Assembly (NCBI GenBank): GCA_030633305.1
Contig: DAOVTB010000013.1
Coordinates: 1-45,226 of the forward strand
Reading direction: 5' to 3'
DNA from: Candidatus Muiribacteriota bacterium
GTDB taxonomy: Bacteria > Muiribacteriota > DAOVTB01
Length of the DNA stretch: 45,226 nucleotides
Shown: piece by piece, positions 18,413 to 26,949 of the stretch
Position numbering within the stretch: position 1 is the first letter of the stretch
How the letters are laid out: each line of letters starts with the position of its first letter
Made by a program: the position numbers and the translations under genes
The notes under the pieces: model-generated
Databases searched by the model: none
What the model was told of the DNA's origin: nothing
Seen by the model: only the letters and a program-made list of their open reading frames with translations

Positions 18413-19219
18413 ATGACTAAAAAAAGAATAATGACTTATTTACTTTTAATGATGCTGCCTTTTATTACTGGATGTCTTACTTCAGATACTGATATGTCTT
18501 TGAAAACATCTACTGGATCAGGAGTGTTGACAGTGTCGATGACAGATGTCCCTCTTCAGAATGTACAGAGATTAAATGTTAAAATATCAGAAGTATCTGT
18601 AAAAAAGATTTTAACTGGTGAAGTAGAAGAATGGGTACAACTGAAATCAGACGTTCCGATGTTCAATATTATGGATTATAGGAATGGAATTATGTATATG
18701 CTTGGAAATAAACAGATGGAACCTGGTATATATTCACAATTTAAAATTAAGTTTATTGAAGCGGAACTGGTGGAGAATTCAGTGATTCATGAAATGGAAA
18801 TTTCTGAGAATTTCACAGAAGGTGTATTTTTGAATTATAATTTTGAAGTTACTGAAACTACAGATATTGATGTTGTTATGGATCTTGATGTGGAACGTTC
18901 TGTGACTGAAAACAATGGTACATATACTTTTACTCCGGTAATCAGGGTTACAGAAAAATCAAAGGCTGGATCGATTTCTGGAAAAGTATATCCTGCCGAT
19001 TCATTGGCTAAAGTGGAAGCTTATAATAATGACGGAGAACGAGTCAGTGCTTCTATTATAAGAAGTGATGGTTCTTTTGTTCTTGCTTATCTTCCGCCTG
19101 GATCTTATGATCTTATGATTATTTCAAATGGTTATGAAATTAATACTTCTGCTAAAAATATTATTGTCAGAGCCGGAATAATAACCCCTGGTCTACAAAT
19201 CAATTTAACATCTGATTAA
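18413..19219 (+). CDS. DUF4382-domain lipoprotein with carboxypeptidase-regulatory-like C-terminus
   Basis: A signal peptide ends in a lipobox-like FITGC (Cys21). The central part (about 37-180) has the DUF4382 pattern: GVLTVSMTDVPL, then LNVKISEVSVKKI, a Trp-containing strand, and MEPGIYSQFKIKF. The last 75 residues (GSISGKVYPADS to LPPGSYDLMI) look like a CarboxypepD_reg-like beta-sandwich. It is a secreted, lipid-anchored surface or periplasmic protein of unknown ligand. A strong SD (GGAGGA) precedes the ATG. A GCCGATAA motif lies at 18364-18371, 42 bases upstream of the start codon. Confidence 0.8.
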   Translation: MTKKRIMTYLLLMMLPFITGCLTSDTDMSLKTSTGSGVLTVSMTDVPLQNVQRLNVKISEVSVKKILTGEVEEWVQLKSDVPMFNIMDYRNGIMYMLGNKQMEPGIYSQFKIKFIEAELVENSVIHEMEISENFTEGVFLNYNFEVTETTDIDVVMDLDVERSVTENNGTYTFTPVIRVTEKSKAGSISGKVYPADSLAKVEAYNNDGERVSASIIRSDGSFVLAYLPPGSYDLMIISNGYEINTSAKNIIVRAGIITPGLQINLTSD

Positions 19220-19267
19220 AGAAAATACTTCGATACAATATTTGGTGGAAACAACTTATCTGGTGCA

Positions 19268-19327
19268 GGGGTCAAAGCAACTTTCATGAACTTGAATTTC
19301 AAGTTCACAAAAGTTCTATGTGACCCC
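19268..19327. repeat. 60-bp palindromic repeat, copy 1
   Basis: The ends are GGGGTC and GACCCC, and the centre is the near-perfect palindrome GAACTTGAATTTCAAGTTC. The inverted copy at 43570-43629 has exactly the same length and about 49 of 60 identical positions. It lies just upstream of thpR. Confidence 0.85.
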
Positions 19328-19353
19328 ATCTATCTTGGTGTTTAGTATTTATT

Positions 19354-19914
19354 ATGAGATTATTTATAGCAATACCAATTCCACAAGATATCAAAAATAT
19401 AATTCGTGAAACTCTCGCCAATTTCAAATTAAAAAAGATTGGAAATGTAAAGAGTGTAGAGTTTGAAAATTTACATCTGACCTTGAAGTTTATAGGCGAA
19501 TTTGATAATAAACATTTAATATGTGATGTTCTAAATGATGAACTACATAGTGTAAATGCCTTTGAAATGAAATTTGATAAATGTGGATTTTTTCCAACAA
19601 GATTTAAACCTCGTGTTTTATGGGCAGGTTTTGGAATTGGAAAGGAAAATTTTACAGGTCTTTCAAAAAAAATTAATAAGTCATTAAAAAGAATTGCAAT
19701 TGAATCTGAAACAAGAAAAAGTGTTCCACATCTGACTATTATGAGAGTGAAGCAATTGTGTAATGAGAAATTTCTTGAAGAACTTAAAGATGAATTAGAA
19801 GCAAAATTGAATGGAATCACAATATCTGTAAAAGAAATAATATTATTCAAAAGTATTCTATCATCCAGGTTTCCAGAATATTTTGAGTTGTTCACATGGA
19901 CTCTAAATAAATAA
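19354..19914 (+). CDS. thpR: RNA 2',3'-cyclic phosphodiesterase ThpR
   Basis: This is a 2H-phosphoesterase of the LigT/ThpR family. It opens 2',3'-cyclic phosphates on RNA to 2'-phosphates in the cytoplasm. Both catalytic HxT motifs are present: HLTLKFIG with His41/Thr43, and PHLTIMRVK with His126/Thr128. The N-terminus MRLFIAIPIP is typical of the family, and the length of 186 residues is normal. No SD is visible upstream of the ATG. The gene lies between lipoprotein genes and has no functional link with them that I can see. A palindromic repeat ends 26 bases upstream. Confidence 0.9.
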   Translation: MRLFIAIPIPQDIKNIIRETLANFKLKKIGNVKSVEFENLHLTLKFIGEFDNKHLICDVLNDELHSVNAFEMKFDKCGFFPTRFKPRVLWAGFGIGKENFTGLSKKINKSLKRIAIESETRKSVPHLTIMRVKQLCNEKFLEELKDELEAKLNGITISVKEIILFKSILSSRFPEYFELFTWTLNK

Positions 19915-19955
19915 TAAGCAAAACTCAGTCATTAACCGATAACAGAATAAGTATA

Positions 19956-20008
19956 TGAGTTGAGCAATTGTTTGAAAACATCTGAATTCCAAACAATCGC
20001 TCAGCTCA
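19956..20008. repeat. 53-bp inverted repeat
   Basis: The left arm TGAGTTGAGCAATTGTTTG (19956-19974) pairs with 19990-20008, with two mismatches in 19. A further AGCAATTGTTTG occurs at 20034-20045, and a half copy lies at 14784-14804. It is located after thpR and could act as a hairpin or as a mobile REP-like unit. Confidence 0.75.
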
Positions 20009-20068
20009 GGAAGTATTATTAATATCAGAATCAAGCAATTGTTTGATCAATGTATTGAGGAATTTTTT

Positions 20069-21280
20069 ATGAATATTCAAAAAATTATTGTTTTTATTTT
20101 ACTGATACTGCTTGTGATTCCGCAAATTGGTTGCTTAAATGATGGTGATAATGTTGAAGAATTCATAAGCACACATACTGTTAATGAGGAAGCCGGTCAT
20201 ATATTACATTATAAAGGAAGTAGATTAGCATCAAGAATTGATTATGATCCAAAAGCCTTTAATGGAACAAATTCTATATCAGTTTCTTCAAACAATCACG
20301 AAAACACAGGAAATCTGATAGAATCATTAGTTCTAAACTGTACCCCACAGACTAATTTTAATGCGACCGTATATTATTATCCTCCAGTAGAAATATTGAA
20401 TAGTATTTCAAGCGGTGATGTTATGAAAGTTTTTAAAGATGGAGTAAATATAGTATCTGTTCAGGAATCAAACCAGATTATATTTACTGCAACAGGAAAT
20501 GGGACATATACGATTGTTAAATCCAGTATTTTTAATATTGTAAATCTAGTATTGGTAGACCTTAAAACATTAAGTATTATATTCAATAAGGATATAGATA
20601 CTTCAACGATTGACAGCAGTGGGATTGTTTTTGATCCTGCCGTGAATATTTCCAGCACCAGCATTAATAACAGTAGGGAACTGATTATAAATTTAAATGC
20701 TGATATTGATTCAACGGTTGACTATAAAATAACATTCAATACTTTAAAAGATACTGATAAGCTTTTAAGTGAATATGCTGATGTACCTTATGAACTTGAT
20801 CTTCCGGAGATTGTAAAAATTGATGAAGAATGGACAATACAGGTTGCAGGTGTAAATTTAGATTCTGGAAGGACTTTAGCGGCTATTGGTGGAGTGAATG
20901 AAGATGCTAATTCTGATAATGATGCTAATGGCGATTATGATATGGAACGTCCGCCATTACCACCTTTTGGAAGCTATTTCGAGATTTATTTTGTCCATGA
21001 AGGTGAAGCGATTTTTTTTGAAAGGGATACAAAGAATACAAATTTTACTGAAGAAACATGGACTTTTTATCAGGATTTTAATTTATTTTCAGGTGAAACA
21101 TATTATATCTGGTGGGAATTTGATCAGATTCCCTCAGCATATGAGATTACTCTGACTGATGTAGATGGTGCAATTGGCAATGCAGGAAAACAGTATGATA
21201 TGAAAGAAATGAGCGGATACAATTACAAAATCACAAAAGACAGTGATAAAAAGAAGTTTAAGATGATAGTAAAAAAATAG
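20069..21280 (+). CDS. Lipoprotein with Big_5-type Ig-like domain
   Basis: A signal peptide ends in IPQIGC, giving a lipidated Cys near residue 22. The N-terminal half is beta-rich. Around residues 170-235 the pattern LVDLKTLSIIFNKDIDTSTI followed by a conserved Asn/Asp-rich loop and VDYKITF is that of a bacterial Ig-like (Big_5/SbsA) domain. The C-terminal 140 residues have an Asp/Asn-rich loop (NEDANSDNDANGDYDME), possibly calcium binding, and aromatic-rich strands. I chose the ATG at 20069 because GAGG lies upstream and the signal peptide then begins directly; a longer reading from 20039 starts in repeat sequence. It is followed by another lipoprotein after 63 bases. Confidence 0.75.
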   Translation: MNIQKIIVFILLILLVIPQIGCLNDGDNVEEFISTHTVNEEAGHILHYKGSRLASRIDYDPKAFNGTNSISVSSNNHENTGNLIESLVLNCTPQTNFNATVYYYPPVEILNSISSGDVMKVFKDGVNIVSVQESNQIIFTATGNGTYTIVKSSIFNIVNLVLVDLKTLSIIFNKDIDTSTIDSSGIVFDPAVNISSTSINNSRELIINLNADIDSTVDYKITFNTLKDTDKLLSEYADVPYELDLPEIVKIDEEWTIQVAGVNLDSGRTLAAIGGVNEDANSDNDANGDYDMERPPLPPFGSYFEIYFVHEGEAIFFERDTKNTNFTEETWTFYQDFNLFSGETYYIWWEFDQIPSAYEITLTDVDGAIGNAGKQYDMKEMSGYNYKITKDSDKKKFKMIVKK

Positions 21281-21343
21281 TTACTCTTTTTGTTCTTGTA
21301 ACCGATAAATATAATGAATTTTAAAAAATGTGGAGGCTTATTG

Positions 21344-23311
21344 ATGCTAGGTAGAATAATTACCATTTTTGCTCTTGTTGGAGTAGTTTCATTTTTAATT
21401 TATGGATGTGGTGAAGGAAATGATCCTTTGTTGAGTTCAAGTTTACGTGATGACGGATTACCGCCAGCAGCTGCTACATGGAAAACTATACCATATGATG
21501 TCGAAAACATATGGCAGGACAGATATAAGGTCACTCTTAAATGGAATAAGGTGACAACTAATAAGGATAAAAGAGAGAAGCATAATATTGCTGGCTACAA
21601 AATCCTTAAAGCAGATACAACTGGAAATCTGATTGCAACATATCTCGTTGAAACCAGAACTGGTGGAAGTGATGAGTTTTATATTGATACAGATACTAAT
21701 TTAATTGAAGGAAAAGAATATTCATACAGACTTATTTCTTTTGATACTTTTTTAAGAGAAAGTGAAGCAAGTTCACCTCAACTGGTAAAAATCCAGGTTA
21801 CATTATCTGAAAGACCAATGCCACCTCAGAGTTTTTACTGGGTTCCAGGAATCAACGAAGTAACAATTTTCTGGGCTCCTGTAACATCTTATGAAGATGG
21901 AACTGCTATTGATGGTAACCTTTATGGATATGAATTATTCAGAAACAGTGGTAATGATACACCTGAGATTCCGCTCGCGATCCTTGATCCACAGCAGACA
22001 TCTTATTCGGATAAGTTCATTGAAAATGGACAGACTTATAATTACTGGATTCGTGCTGTTGATCGTCGAGGAGCTAAAAGTGCTTTTTCCAACCCGATCT
22101 CAGTAGTGTTGACTGAACCGCCAAAACCTCAGAATGAAACAGAATATAAAAATGCGGTAAATGTACCAAATCCACCACACGTTGGAACTGTAACAGCAGT
22201 AAATAATGCAAATGGAACTGTAACATGGACAGTAAACTGGGATTCTCCATCCTACAATAGTGATGGTACTGCATATAATGATCATCAACTTTATAAAGTA
22301 TTCAGAAGTGATTCCTATTCTGGTGTATATACAATGCTTGGAACTTCCGGATCTACTTCACTGAGTTATGTTGATGCGTCTACGACGAAGTTTTATTATA
22401 AGCTCAGTGCAGTTGATATCTATGGAAATGAGAGCGATCTTTCAGGAGCAGGTTATCAGAATGCAACTGGACCTTCTATGAACCATACAACACTTAATTT
22501 TAGAGTAGATAACAATGCATCATCAGATACTACTGTTGTACTTAAATGGAACGATGTTTATGCTTCAAGTACCGACTGCCAGAGTTACTATGTCTACAGG
22601 GCAGTGAAAGCTGAAGGCCCATATTACAGGCTGGGTTCAGTCCCAGACGATGGTACTGAGAGAATATATGGCGATACAAATGTTGTTCAATCAGTAACTT
22701 ATTACTATAGGATTACTGGAGTAAATACTTATAGTGAGAGTGAATTCTCATATTATGTAAAGGGTATTGCACAAAGAGCGGAATATGTATTTGAAGCTGA
22801 AAATGGTTCTTTGATACCAGCTGAGACTTCTCCAAATGTAAACAATACCAATGGAAGTACTTCAAATGTAATATTCAGAGCAATTCCTGGTGCAGACTAT
22901 GGCGGAGGCTGGGCACTGTACTATGGTCCTGGAAATGCAACGGAAACTGCTTTGACCACACATAATTTCACGATTGCCATGATTACTCTTCCTGCTGGAA
23001 ACTATGATGTGACAATATACTATGAAACTGGTCAGACTCGTGGAAATTACAGTGCCAATCTTTATGATCAGGCTGGTACAGATAATACCAATAATTATGG
23101 TCAGCTTGGATCATCTCCTATAACCAATCTGTCAATACTTGGATATGACGCAGCCGTTGCTACACCACAAATAAAAAATACTACTTATACAAACATTGTT
23201 CTTCCTGATAATGAATTCTACTATCTGAAAGTTTATTACGATGGTGGTGGCGGAACACTTGAAGATGAAAGAATGCTTGTACTAGATAAGGTGGTTTTCA
23301 CTGGTAGGTAA
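21344..23311 (+). CDS. Fibronectin type III repeat lipoprotein with C-terminal carbohydrate-binding-like domain
   Basis: The lipobox-like FLIYGC gives a lipidated Cys near residue 22. Four FN3-like modules can be traced (about 40-145, 150-260, 275-375 and 380-480). They carry the typical endings with tyrosine-rich strands (YSYRLISFDTF, YNYWIRAVDRRG, FYYKLSAVDIYGN, YYYRITGVN). The last 170 residues, starting YVFEAENGSLIP and containing LPAGNYDVTIYYETG, resemble a CBM6/35-type sugar-binding sandwich. The protein is probably displayed on the outer surface. GGAGG before the ATG at 21344 decides this start over an ATG 30 bases earlier. A terminator follows the gene. Confidence 0.82.
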   Translation: MLGRIITIFALVGVVSFLIYGCGEGNDPLLSSSLRDDGLPPAAATWKTIPYDVENIWQDRYKVTLKWNKVTTNKDKREKHNIAGYKILKADTTGNLIATYLVETRTGGSDEFYIDTDTNLIEGKEYSYRLISFDTFLRESEASSPQLVKIQVTLSERPMPPQSFYWVPGINEVTIFWAPVTSYEDGTAIDGNLYGYELFRNSGNDTPEIPLAILDPQQTSYSDKFIENGQTYNYWIRAVDRRGAKSAFSNPISVVLTEPPKPQNETEYKNAVNVPNPPHVGTVTAVNNANGTVTWTVNWDSPSYNSDGTAYNDHQLYKVFRSDSYSGVYTMLGTSGSTSLSYVDASTTKFYYKLSAVDIYGNESDLSGAGYQNATGPSMNHTTLNFRVDNNASSDTTVVLKWNDVYASSTDCQSYYVYRAVKAEGPYYRLGSVPDDGTERIYGDTNVVQSVTYYYRITGVNTYSESEFSYYVKGIAQRAEYVFEAENGSLIPAETSPNVNNTNGSTSNVIFRAIPGADYGGGWALYYGPGNATETALTTHNFTIAMITLPAGNYDVTIYYETGQTRGNYSANLYDQAGTDNTNNYGQLGSSPITNLSILGYDAAVATPQIKNTTYTNIVLPDNEFYYLKVYYDGGGGTLEDERMLVLDKVVFTGR

Positions 23312-23346
23312 GATTTAGATTAAAAAAGAATAAAAATAAATATAAA

Positions 23347-23381
23347 AGGTGGAAGGCGAGTGATTGCCTTCCATCTTTTTT
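23347..23381 (+). terminator. Rho-independent terminator after the FN3 lipoprotein gene
   Basis: GGAAGGC (23351-23357) pairs with GCCTTCC (23366-23372) around an eight-base loop. Flanking A-T pairs extend the stem, and a run of seven T follows. This is the clearest intrinsic terminator in the window. Confidence 0.85.
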
Positions 23382-23872
23382 TGTCTAGATTTTGGACAGC
23401 CGCAAGAGACTGTGTCGCAATTAAAAAAATACAAAATTTTACCGCGAAGAACACAAAGGTAATAAAAAAAGATACGAAAAGGTAAATTTAAAAAGTCTTG
23501 TTATTGCGGTCATTACCCGACTTGATTCGAAGGCGGCCCCCGGGCAATCTATTCCAATTGCTAAATAGATCTCCGGGTCAATCCCGAAGATGACGAATAG
23601 ATTATGACACACATGTCGTCCTATGATTTCAAAATATATATTTCAGCTTTTAATTCTTGTACATCATTATTGGAACTGGAACTATTAATTTGTCCACCCA
23701 ACCTGCCCCTACAGTTTAAAGTATTAAAAATTTTTAATTAATATTATTGTGCTGTTCTCTGTGTTCTCAATGGTAATTATGCTTTTTATTATTATGAATC
23801 CAATAATTTTGACCTCTATTGTTAGAATTAATGTATAATCATATAACTATATAAAATTTCAGGAGAAATGAA
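23382..23872. other. Repeat-rich intergenic region
   Basis: These ~490 bases hold, in order, a degenerate GGACAGGCACAG repeat (23394-23420), a GAAGAACACAAAGG repeat (23442-23475), a REP-like composite element (23486-23600), a CCTGCCCCTACAG fragment (about 23702), a TTCTCTGTGTTCTC fragment (about 23752), and possible promoter elements for the FecR gene. Those elements are TTGACC at 23808-23813 and TATAAT at 23833-23838; the spacer of 19 is longer than ideal. No gene is visible. Confidence 0.65.
23486..23600. repeat. REP-like composite repeat with TCTATTCCAATTG core, copy 1
   Basis: It begins with ATTTAAAAAGTCTTGTTATT (the 22-base match runs 23486-23507), then GTCATTACCCGACTTGAT, an imperfect hairpin around TCTATTCCAATTG, and closes with GGGTCAATCCCGAAGATGAC. 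The same 22-base block occurs inverted at 29183-29204. The hairpin core recurs at 33215-33270. Confidence 0.8.
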
Positions 23873-25168
23873 ATGAAACGAATCTCTTTTTCAGTTTTAT
23901 TATTAGCCATTTTAACAGTGACCTGTATAGCACAAGAGGTCGGATATGTATTGACTAAGACCGGGCCAGGTAAAATTTCCTGTGTGAGAAACAGTAAGAA
24001 AGTTGAGCTAAAGGAAAAAGATAAAGTGAAATTTGATGATGAAATCTCAACGGACGCTGGTGTGAAAGCAGAGCTGGTTCTTGATGTGTATGATGATAAT
24101 CCTCAGATAATTATTAAACCCGGATCAAAAATAAAGTTAAAAGCTGTAAAAAACAAACCAAAAAAAAGTAGTATTTTTCTTCGTCTTGGCAGATTATTTT
24201 TTTCTGGAAGCGGAAAATCGCATCATGGGTTTAAGGTTGAAACATATAATTCTGTTGCAGGGATTGAAGGAACTAAATTTGAGGTCGAGTATCTCGAAGA
24301 AAAAAAAATAACAAACCTGAATGTTTTTGAAGGACTTGTTAAAGTTCAGAAAAAAGTTAATGATAAAGTGGTGTCGCCCATATTACCTGGTGGAAAACCG
24401 TTGTTTCTTAACGCTGGAGAAGGTGTTCAAATCAAAGGTTTTACAATGAATAAAAGTGGTTCTGTAATGAAAGGTGACGAAATAGAAAAGGAAATTTTAA
24501 AGTGGAATCCAACAGCAATGGTTGAGATTGATAAGGAAAATTTAGTTACCGATGGTGAACATAAATTGTATATACGATTCCTTCATAATGAAAAGACTCC
24601 ATTACCTGTTGCTGTAAGGGTATATTTAAATGGCTGTACAAAACTCAATGGGGAAGAAATGGTTTACAGCCCTGTAGCAAATAAGAGATTTGTTTTAGAA
24701 AATCTGGAAGAAGGGGAATACAAGTTGAAATTTCTATGCTGTGGATATGATTATGAAAGATACGTTTCCATACCGCTTGAAAATGAAAACAATGAATTAA
24801 AAATATTTTATACTAAAAAGACAGTCAAGTATGGATTTAAGGGAATTGGTTTCTTGGAACAGGTGGAATTGAAAAAATGTTATCAAAAGTATACAAAAGC
24901 TTATATTAATTCCAAGCCTGTAAAATTATTGAATTCTGCTGATGGTGTTCTCGAAATTCCTGAAGCTCTAAGATATACCGTCAGAGGGAATTTGTATTTT
25001 TTTATTCCTGCTGAAATAGATAAAGAAATCGATCTTAAATTCGTTTACGAAGGTTCAAAGGAATTAAAAAACACATGGAAAAGTGATGATCTGATCACGG
25101 GAAATACGATTCGATTCAACATTAGAAAAGATATTGATATTTACAATGGTAAATTTGAGCTGAAATAA
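23873..25168 (+). CDS. Exported FecR-domain protein, paralogue of the 13352 gene
   Basis: A signal peptide (about 1-20, ending CIAQE) is followed by a FecR-type region that aligns block by block with the 13352 product. Shared blocks are GYV/I, LDVYDDNPQIIIKPGSKIKL, a basic KPKKSS stretch before LRLGRLFFSGSGKSHHGFKV, then SVAGIEGTKFEVE and NVFEGLVKVQ. Both share (L/K)LFF-x-G-x-GK and HxGF. The C-terminal 200 residues are beta-rich and unlike the dockerin-like end of the paralogue. A second variable domain may therefore define each protein's role. SD AGGAG precedes the ATG. The next gene starts 37 bases downstream. Confidence 0.8.
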   Translation: MKRISFSVLLLAILTVTCIAQEVGYVLTKTGPGKISCVRNSKKVELKEKDKVKFDDEISTDAGVKAELVLDVYDDNPQIIIKPGSKIKLKAVKNKPKKSSIFLRLGRLFFSGSGKSHHGFKVETYNSVAGIEGTKFEVEYLEEKKITNLNVFEGLVKVQKKVNDKVVSPILPGGKPLFLNAGEGVQIKGFTMNKSGSVMKGDEIEKEILKWNPTAMVEIDKENLVTDGEHKLYIRFLHNEKTPLPVAVRVYLNGCTKLNGEEMVYSPVANKRFVLENLEEGEYKLKFLCCGYDYERYVSIPLENENNELKIFYTKKTVKYGFKGIGFLEQVELKKCYQKYTKAYINSKPVKLLNSADGVLEIPEALRYTVRGNLYFFIPAEIDKEIDLKFVYEGSKELKNTWKSDDLITGNTIRFNIRKDIDIYNGKFELK

Positions 25169-25205
25169 TTGTTATATGAAAATAATACAAAATTGATATT
25201 AAAGT

Positions 25206-25736
25206 ATGAAGAAAGAAATTACAGTATCTTATAAAAAATCTGCCTCATTACTGAAAACTCATAAGAAGGCAGGTTGGGTTTGCCGGGTTATTTTGCCCGC
25301 GTCACAGGAACTAAAGCTTGAAGCGTCTAAAAAACCTCGCTTCAATCATGTCATCGGTGTAAAAAAATCTCCCAAGAAACCCAGAAAATTTAAAGAAAGT
25401 TATTTTTTCTCACCTGGAAAACAGATTCTTCCAATAACCAACATTTCAGATTTTGGGTTTGATGGTCTTTTCTATGTCCAATTTTCCAGGGGAGGGTTGA
25501 TTTACAGATGTCGAAATAATTTTATCTTTGTACACTATATATATGGGAATCAACGTGAAAAATTTGCCTTGTTAAGTGAAATTAAAGAGAAATATCCTGA
25601 TACTACGCTGGTTGTTTATGTATTTAGAGAGACAGCTTTTATTAGAAAACTTCTTAGAAAAGGATTTATCAGGAAAAGCAAAAATTATCAGGAGTTCCTG
25701 TTATTAGCTCCATTTGACACGACTGAAGATATTTGA
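25206..25736 (+). CDS. Hypothetical protein, 176 residues, possibly degenerate GNAT-like
   Basis: I do not recognise this protein. The N-terminal half is strongly basic (many Lys, with KKSPKKPRKFK). The C-terminal half alternates helix and strand: REKFALLSEIKEKYPDTTL, then VVYVFRETAFIRKLLRKGF. That layout is reminiscent of the end of an acetyltransferase (a helix, a strand, then an x-x-x-GF element). The GNAT acetyl-CoA loop is not visible, so the similarity is only suggestive. It is probably cotranscribed with the FecR gene. It ends three bases from the stop of the convergent permease gene. Confidence 0.6.
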   Translation: MKKEITVSYKKSASLLKTHKKAGWVCRVILPASQELKLEASKKPRFNHVIGVKKSPKKPRKFKESYFFSPGKQILPITNISDFGFDGLFYVQFSRGGLIYRCRNNFIFVHYIYGNQREKFALLSEIKEKYPDTTLVVYVFRETAFIRKLLRKGFIRKSKNYQEFLLLAPFDTTEDI

Positions 25737-25739
25737 ATA

Positions 25740-26948
25740 TTACTCATATCGAAGTGCATCAATTGGATTAAGGCCGGCAGCCTTATATGCTGGATAAAAC
25801 CCGAAGAAAATGCCTACTGATACAGAAAATGAAAAAGACAATATAATACTGAAAGAACTCACAATAGCCTGAAATGGACTATATTTGGTAATCAGTTCTG
25901 CTCCGCCCATTCCTATTCCAATCCCGATAGCGCCACCAATACTGCTCATCAGGATGGATTCTATCAGGAATTGTAATAGTATGTTCCGATTTTTTGCACC
26001 TATGGATTTTCGTATTCCGATTTCCCGGGTGCGTTCTGTAACGGTTACGAGCATAATGTTCATAATGCCGATACCGCCAACAAGTAAAGATATTCCAGCG
26101 ATACCACCAAGCAATATTGTAAAAGTTCCAGTAATTTGTGTAGCAGTTGCAAGAATTTCGGCCTGATTGCGAATTCTAAAATCATTATCTGCACCATCTT
26201 TGATTTTGTGTCGTTTTCTAAGTAATACTGTAATCTCATTTTCAACTTTAGATAATTCAGCACCTTCTCGGACGTAGATGTCTATTTCCCTTAGTTTTGA
26301 GATGCCAAAAAGTATTTTCATAGCAGTAGTGTATGGGATAATCACCTGGTCATCGGGATTGGACCATCCCTGATCGCCTTTTGATTTCAAAACTCCAACA
26401 ACCATAAAATTGATTCCTTTAATCTTGATTCTCTTACCAACAGGATTTTTCTTTTCGAACAGTGCTTCTGCAACTGTAGAACCAAGAATTGCAACTCTTC
26501 CTAATCTTTCTGCTTCCTGTTCTCTTATTCTTCGACCTTTTTCAATTTCGAAATTATTTATCATGAAGTATGTTATTGCAGTGCCGGTAATAGAAGTTCT
26601 GGTATTTTTGTTTTCAAATTTCACCTGAGCACTTCCACGAATTACTGGAGTTAACATTTTAACGTCTTTTATAGATTTTACAATTGCATCAGCATCTTCA
26701 AGAGTAAGATTTTGAGATGTGCCACTAGACACACCTCTATGTCTTTTCTGACCAGGTCTTACAACAAGCAGGTTTTTACCCATAGCAGAAATACGGGTCA
26801 TAACACTTTGCTTAGCACCGCTTCCGAGAGCAAGCATAGATATTACTGCAGAAACACCAATGATAATCCCAAGCATTGCCAGTATTGAACGTAATTTATT
26901 TGCATAAAGGCTTTTTATAGCCATTTTAAGTGTAATCCAGAATAACAT
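25740..26948 (-). CDS. MacB-type ABC transporter permease
   Basis: The 402-residue product has the MacB/FtsX layout. One membrane span (about 18-40) precedes a large periplasmic domain, and three C-terminal spans lie near 275-300, 325-350 and 365-390. Family signatures are the N-terminal LRSILAMLGIIIGVSAVI, the loop TERTREIGIRKSIGAK and the ending AGLNPIDALRYE. Unlike E. coli MacB, the ATPase is a separate polypeptide. It probably works mechanically with the adaptor and the TolC-like protein of the same operon to expel a substrate from the periplasm or inner membrane. SD GAGGT overlaps the end of the ATPase gene, with one base between the two genes. Confidence 0.9.
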   Translation of the reverse strand: MLFWITLKMAIKSLYANKLRSILAMLGIIIGVSAVISMLALGSGAKQSVMTRISAMGKNLLVVRPGQKRHRGVSSGTSQNLTLEDADAIVKSIKDVKMLTPVIRGSAQVKFENKNTRTSITGTAITYFMINNFEIEKGRRIREQEAERLGRVAILGSTVAEALFEKKNPVGKRIKIKGINFMVVGVLKSKGDQGWSNPDDQVIIPYTTAMKILFGISKLREIDIYVREGAELSKVENEITVLLRKRHKIKDGADNDFRIRNQAEILATATQITGTFTILLGGIAGISLLVGGIGIMNIMLVTVTERTREIGIRKSIGAKNRNILLQFLIESILMSSIGGAIGIGIGMGGAELITKYSPFQAIVSSFSIILSFSFSVSVGIFFGFYPAYKAAGLNPIDALRYE

Positions 26949-26949
26949 G

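Noticed and set aside
19305-19895. 196-codon minus-strand open frame over thpR
   Set aside because: The plus strand has both HxT motifs of ThpR; the minus-strand product has no recognisable feature.
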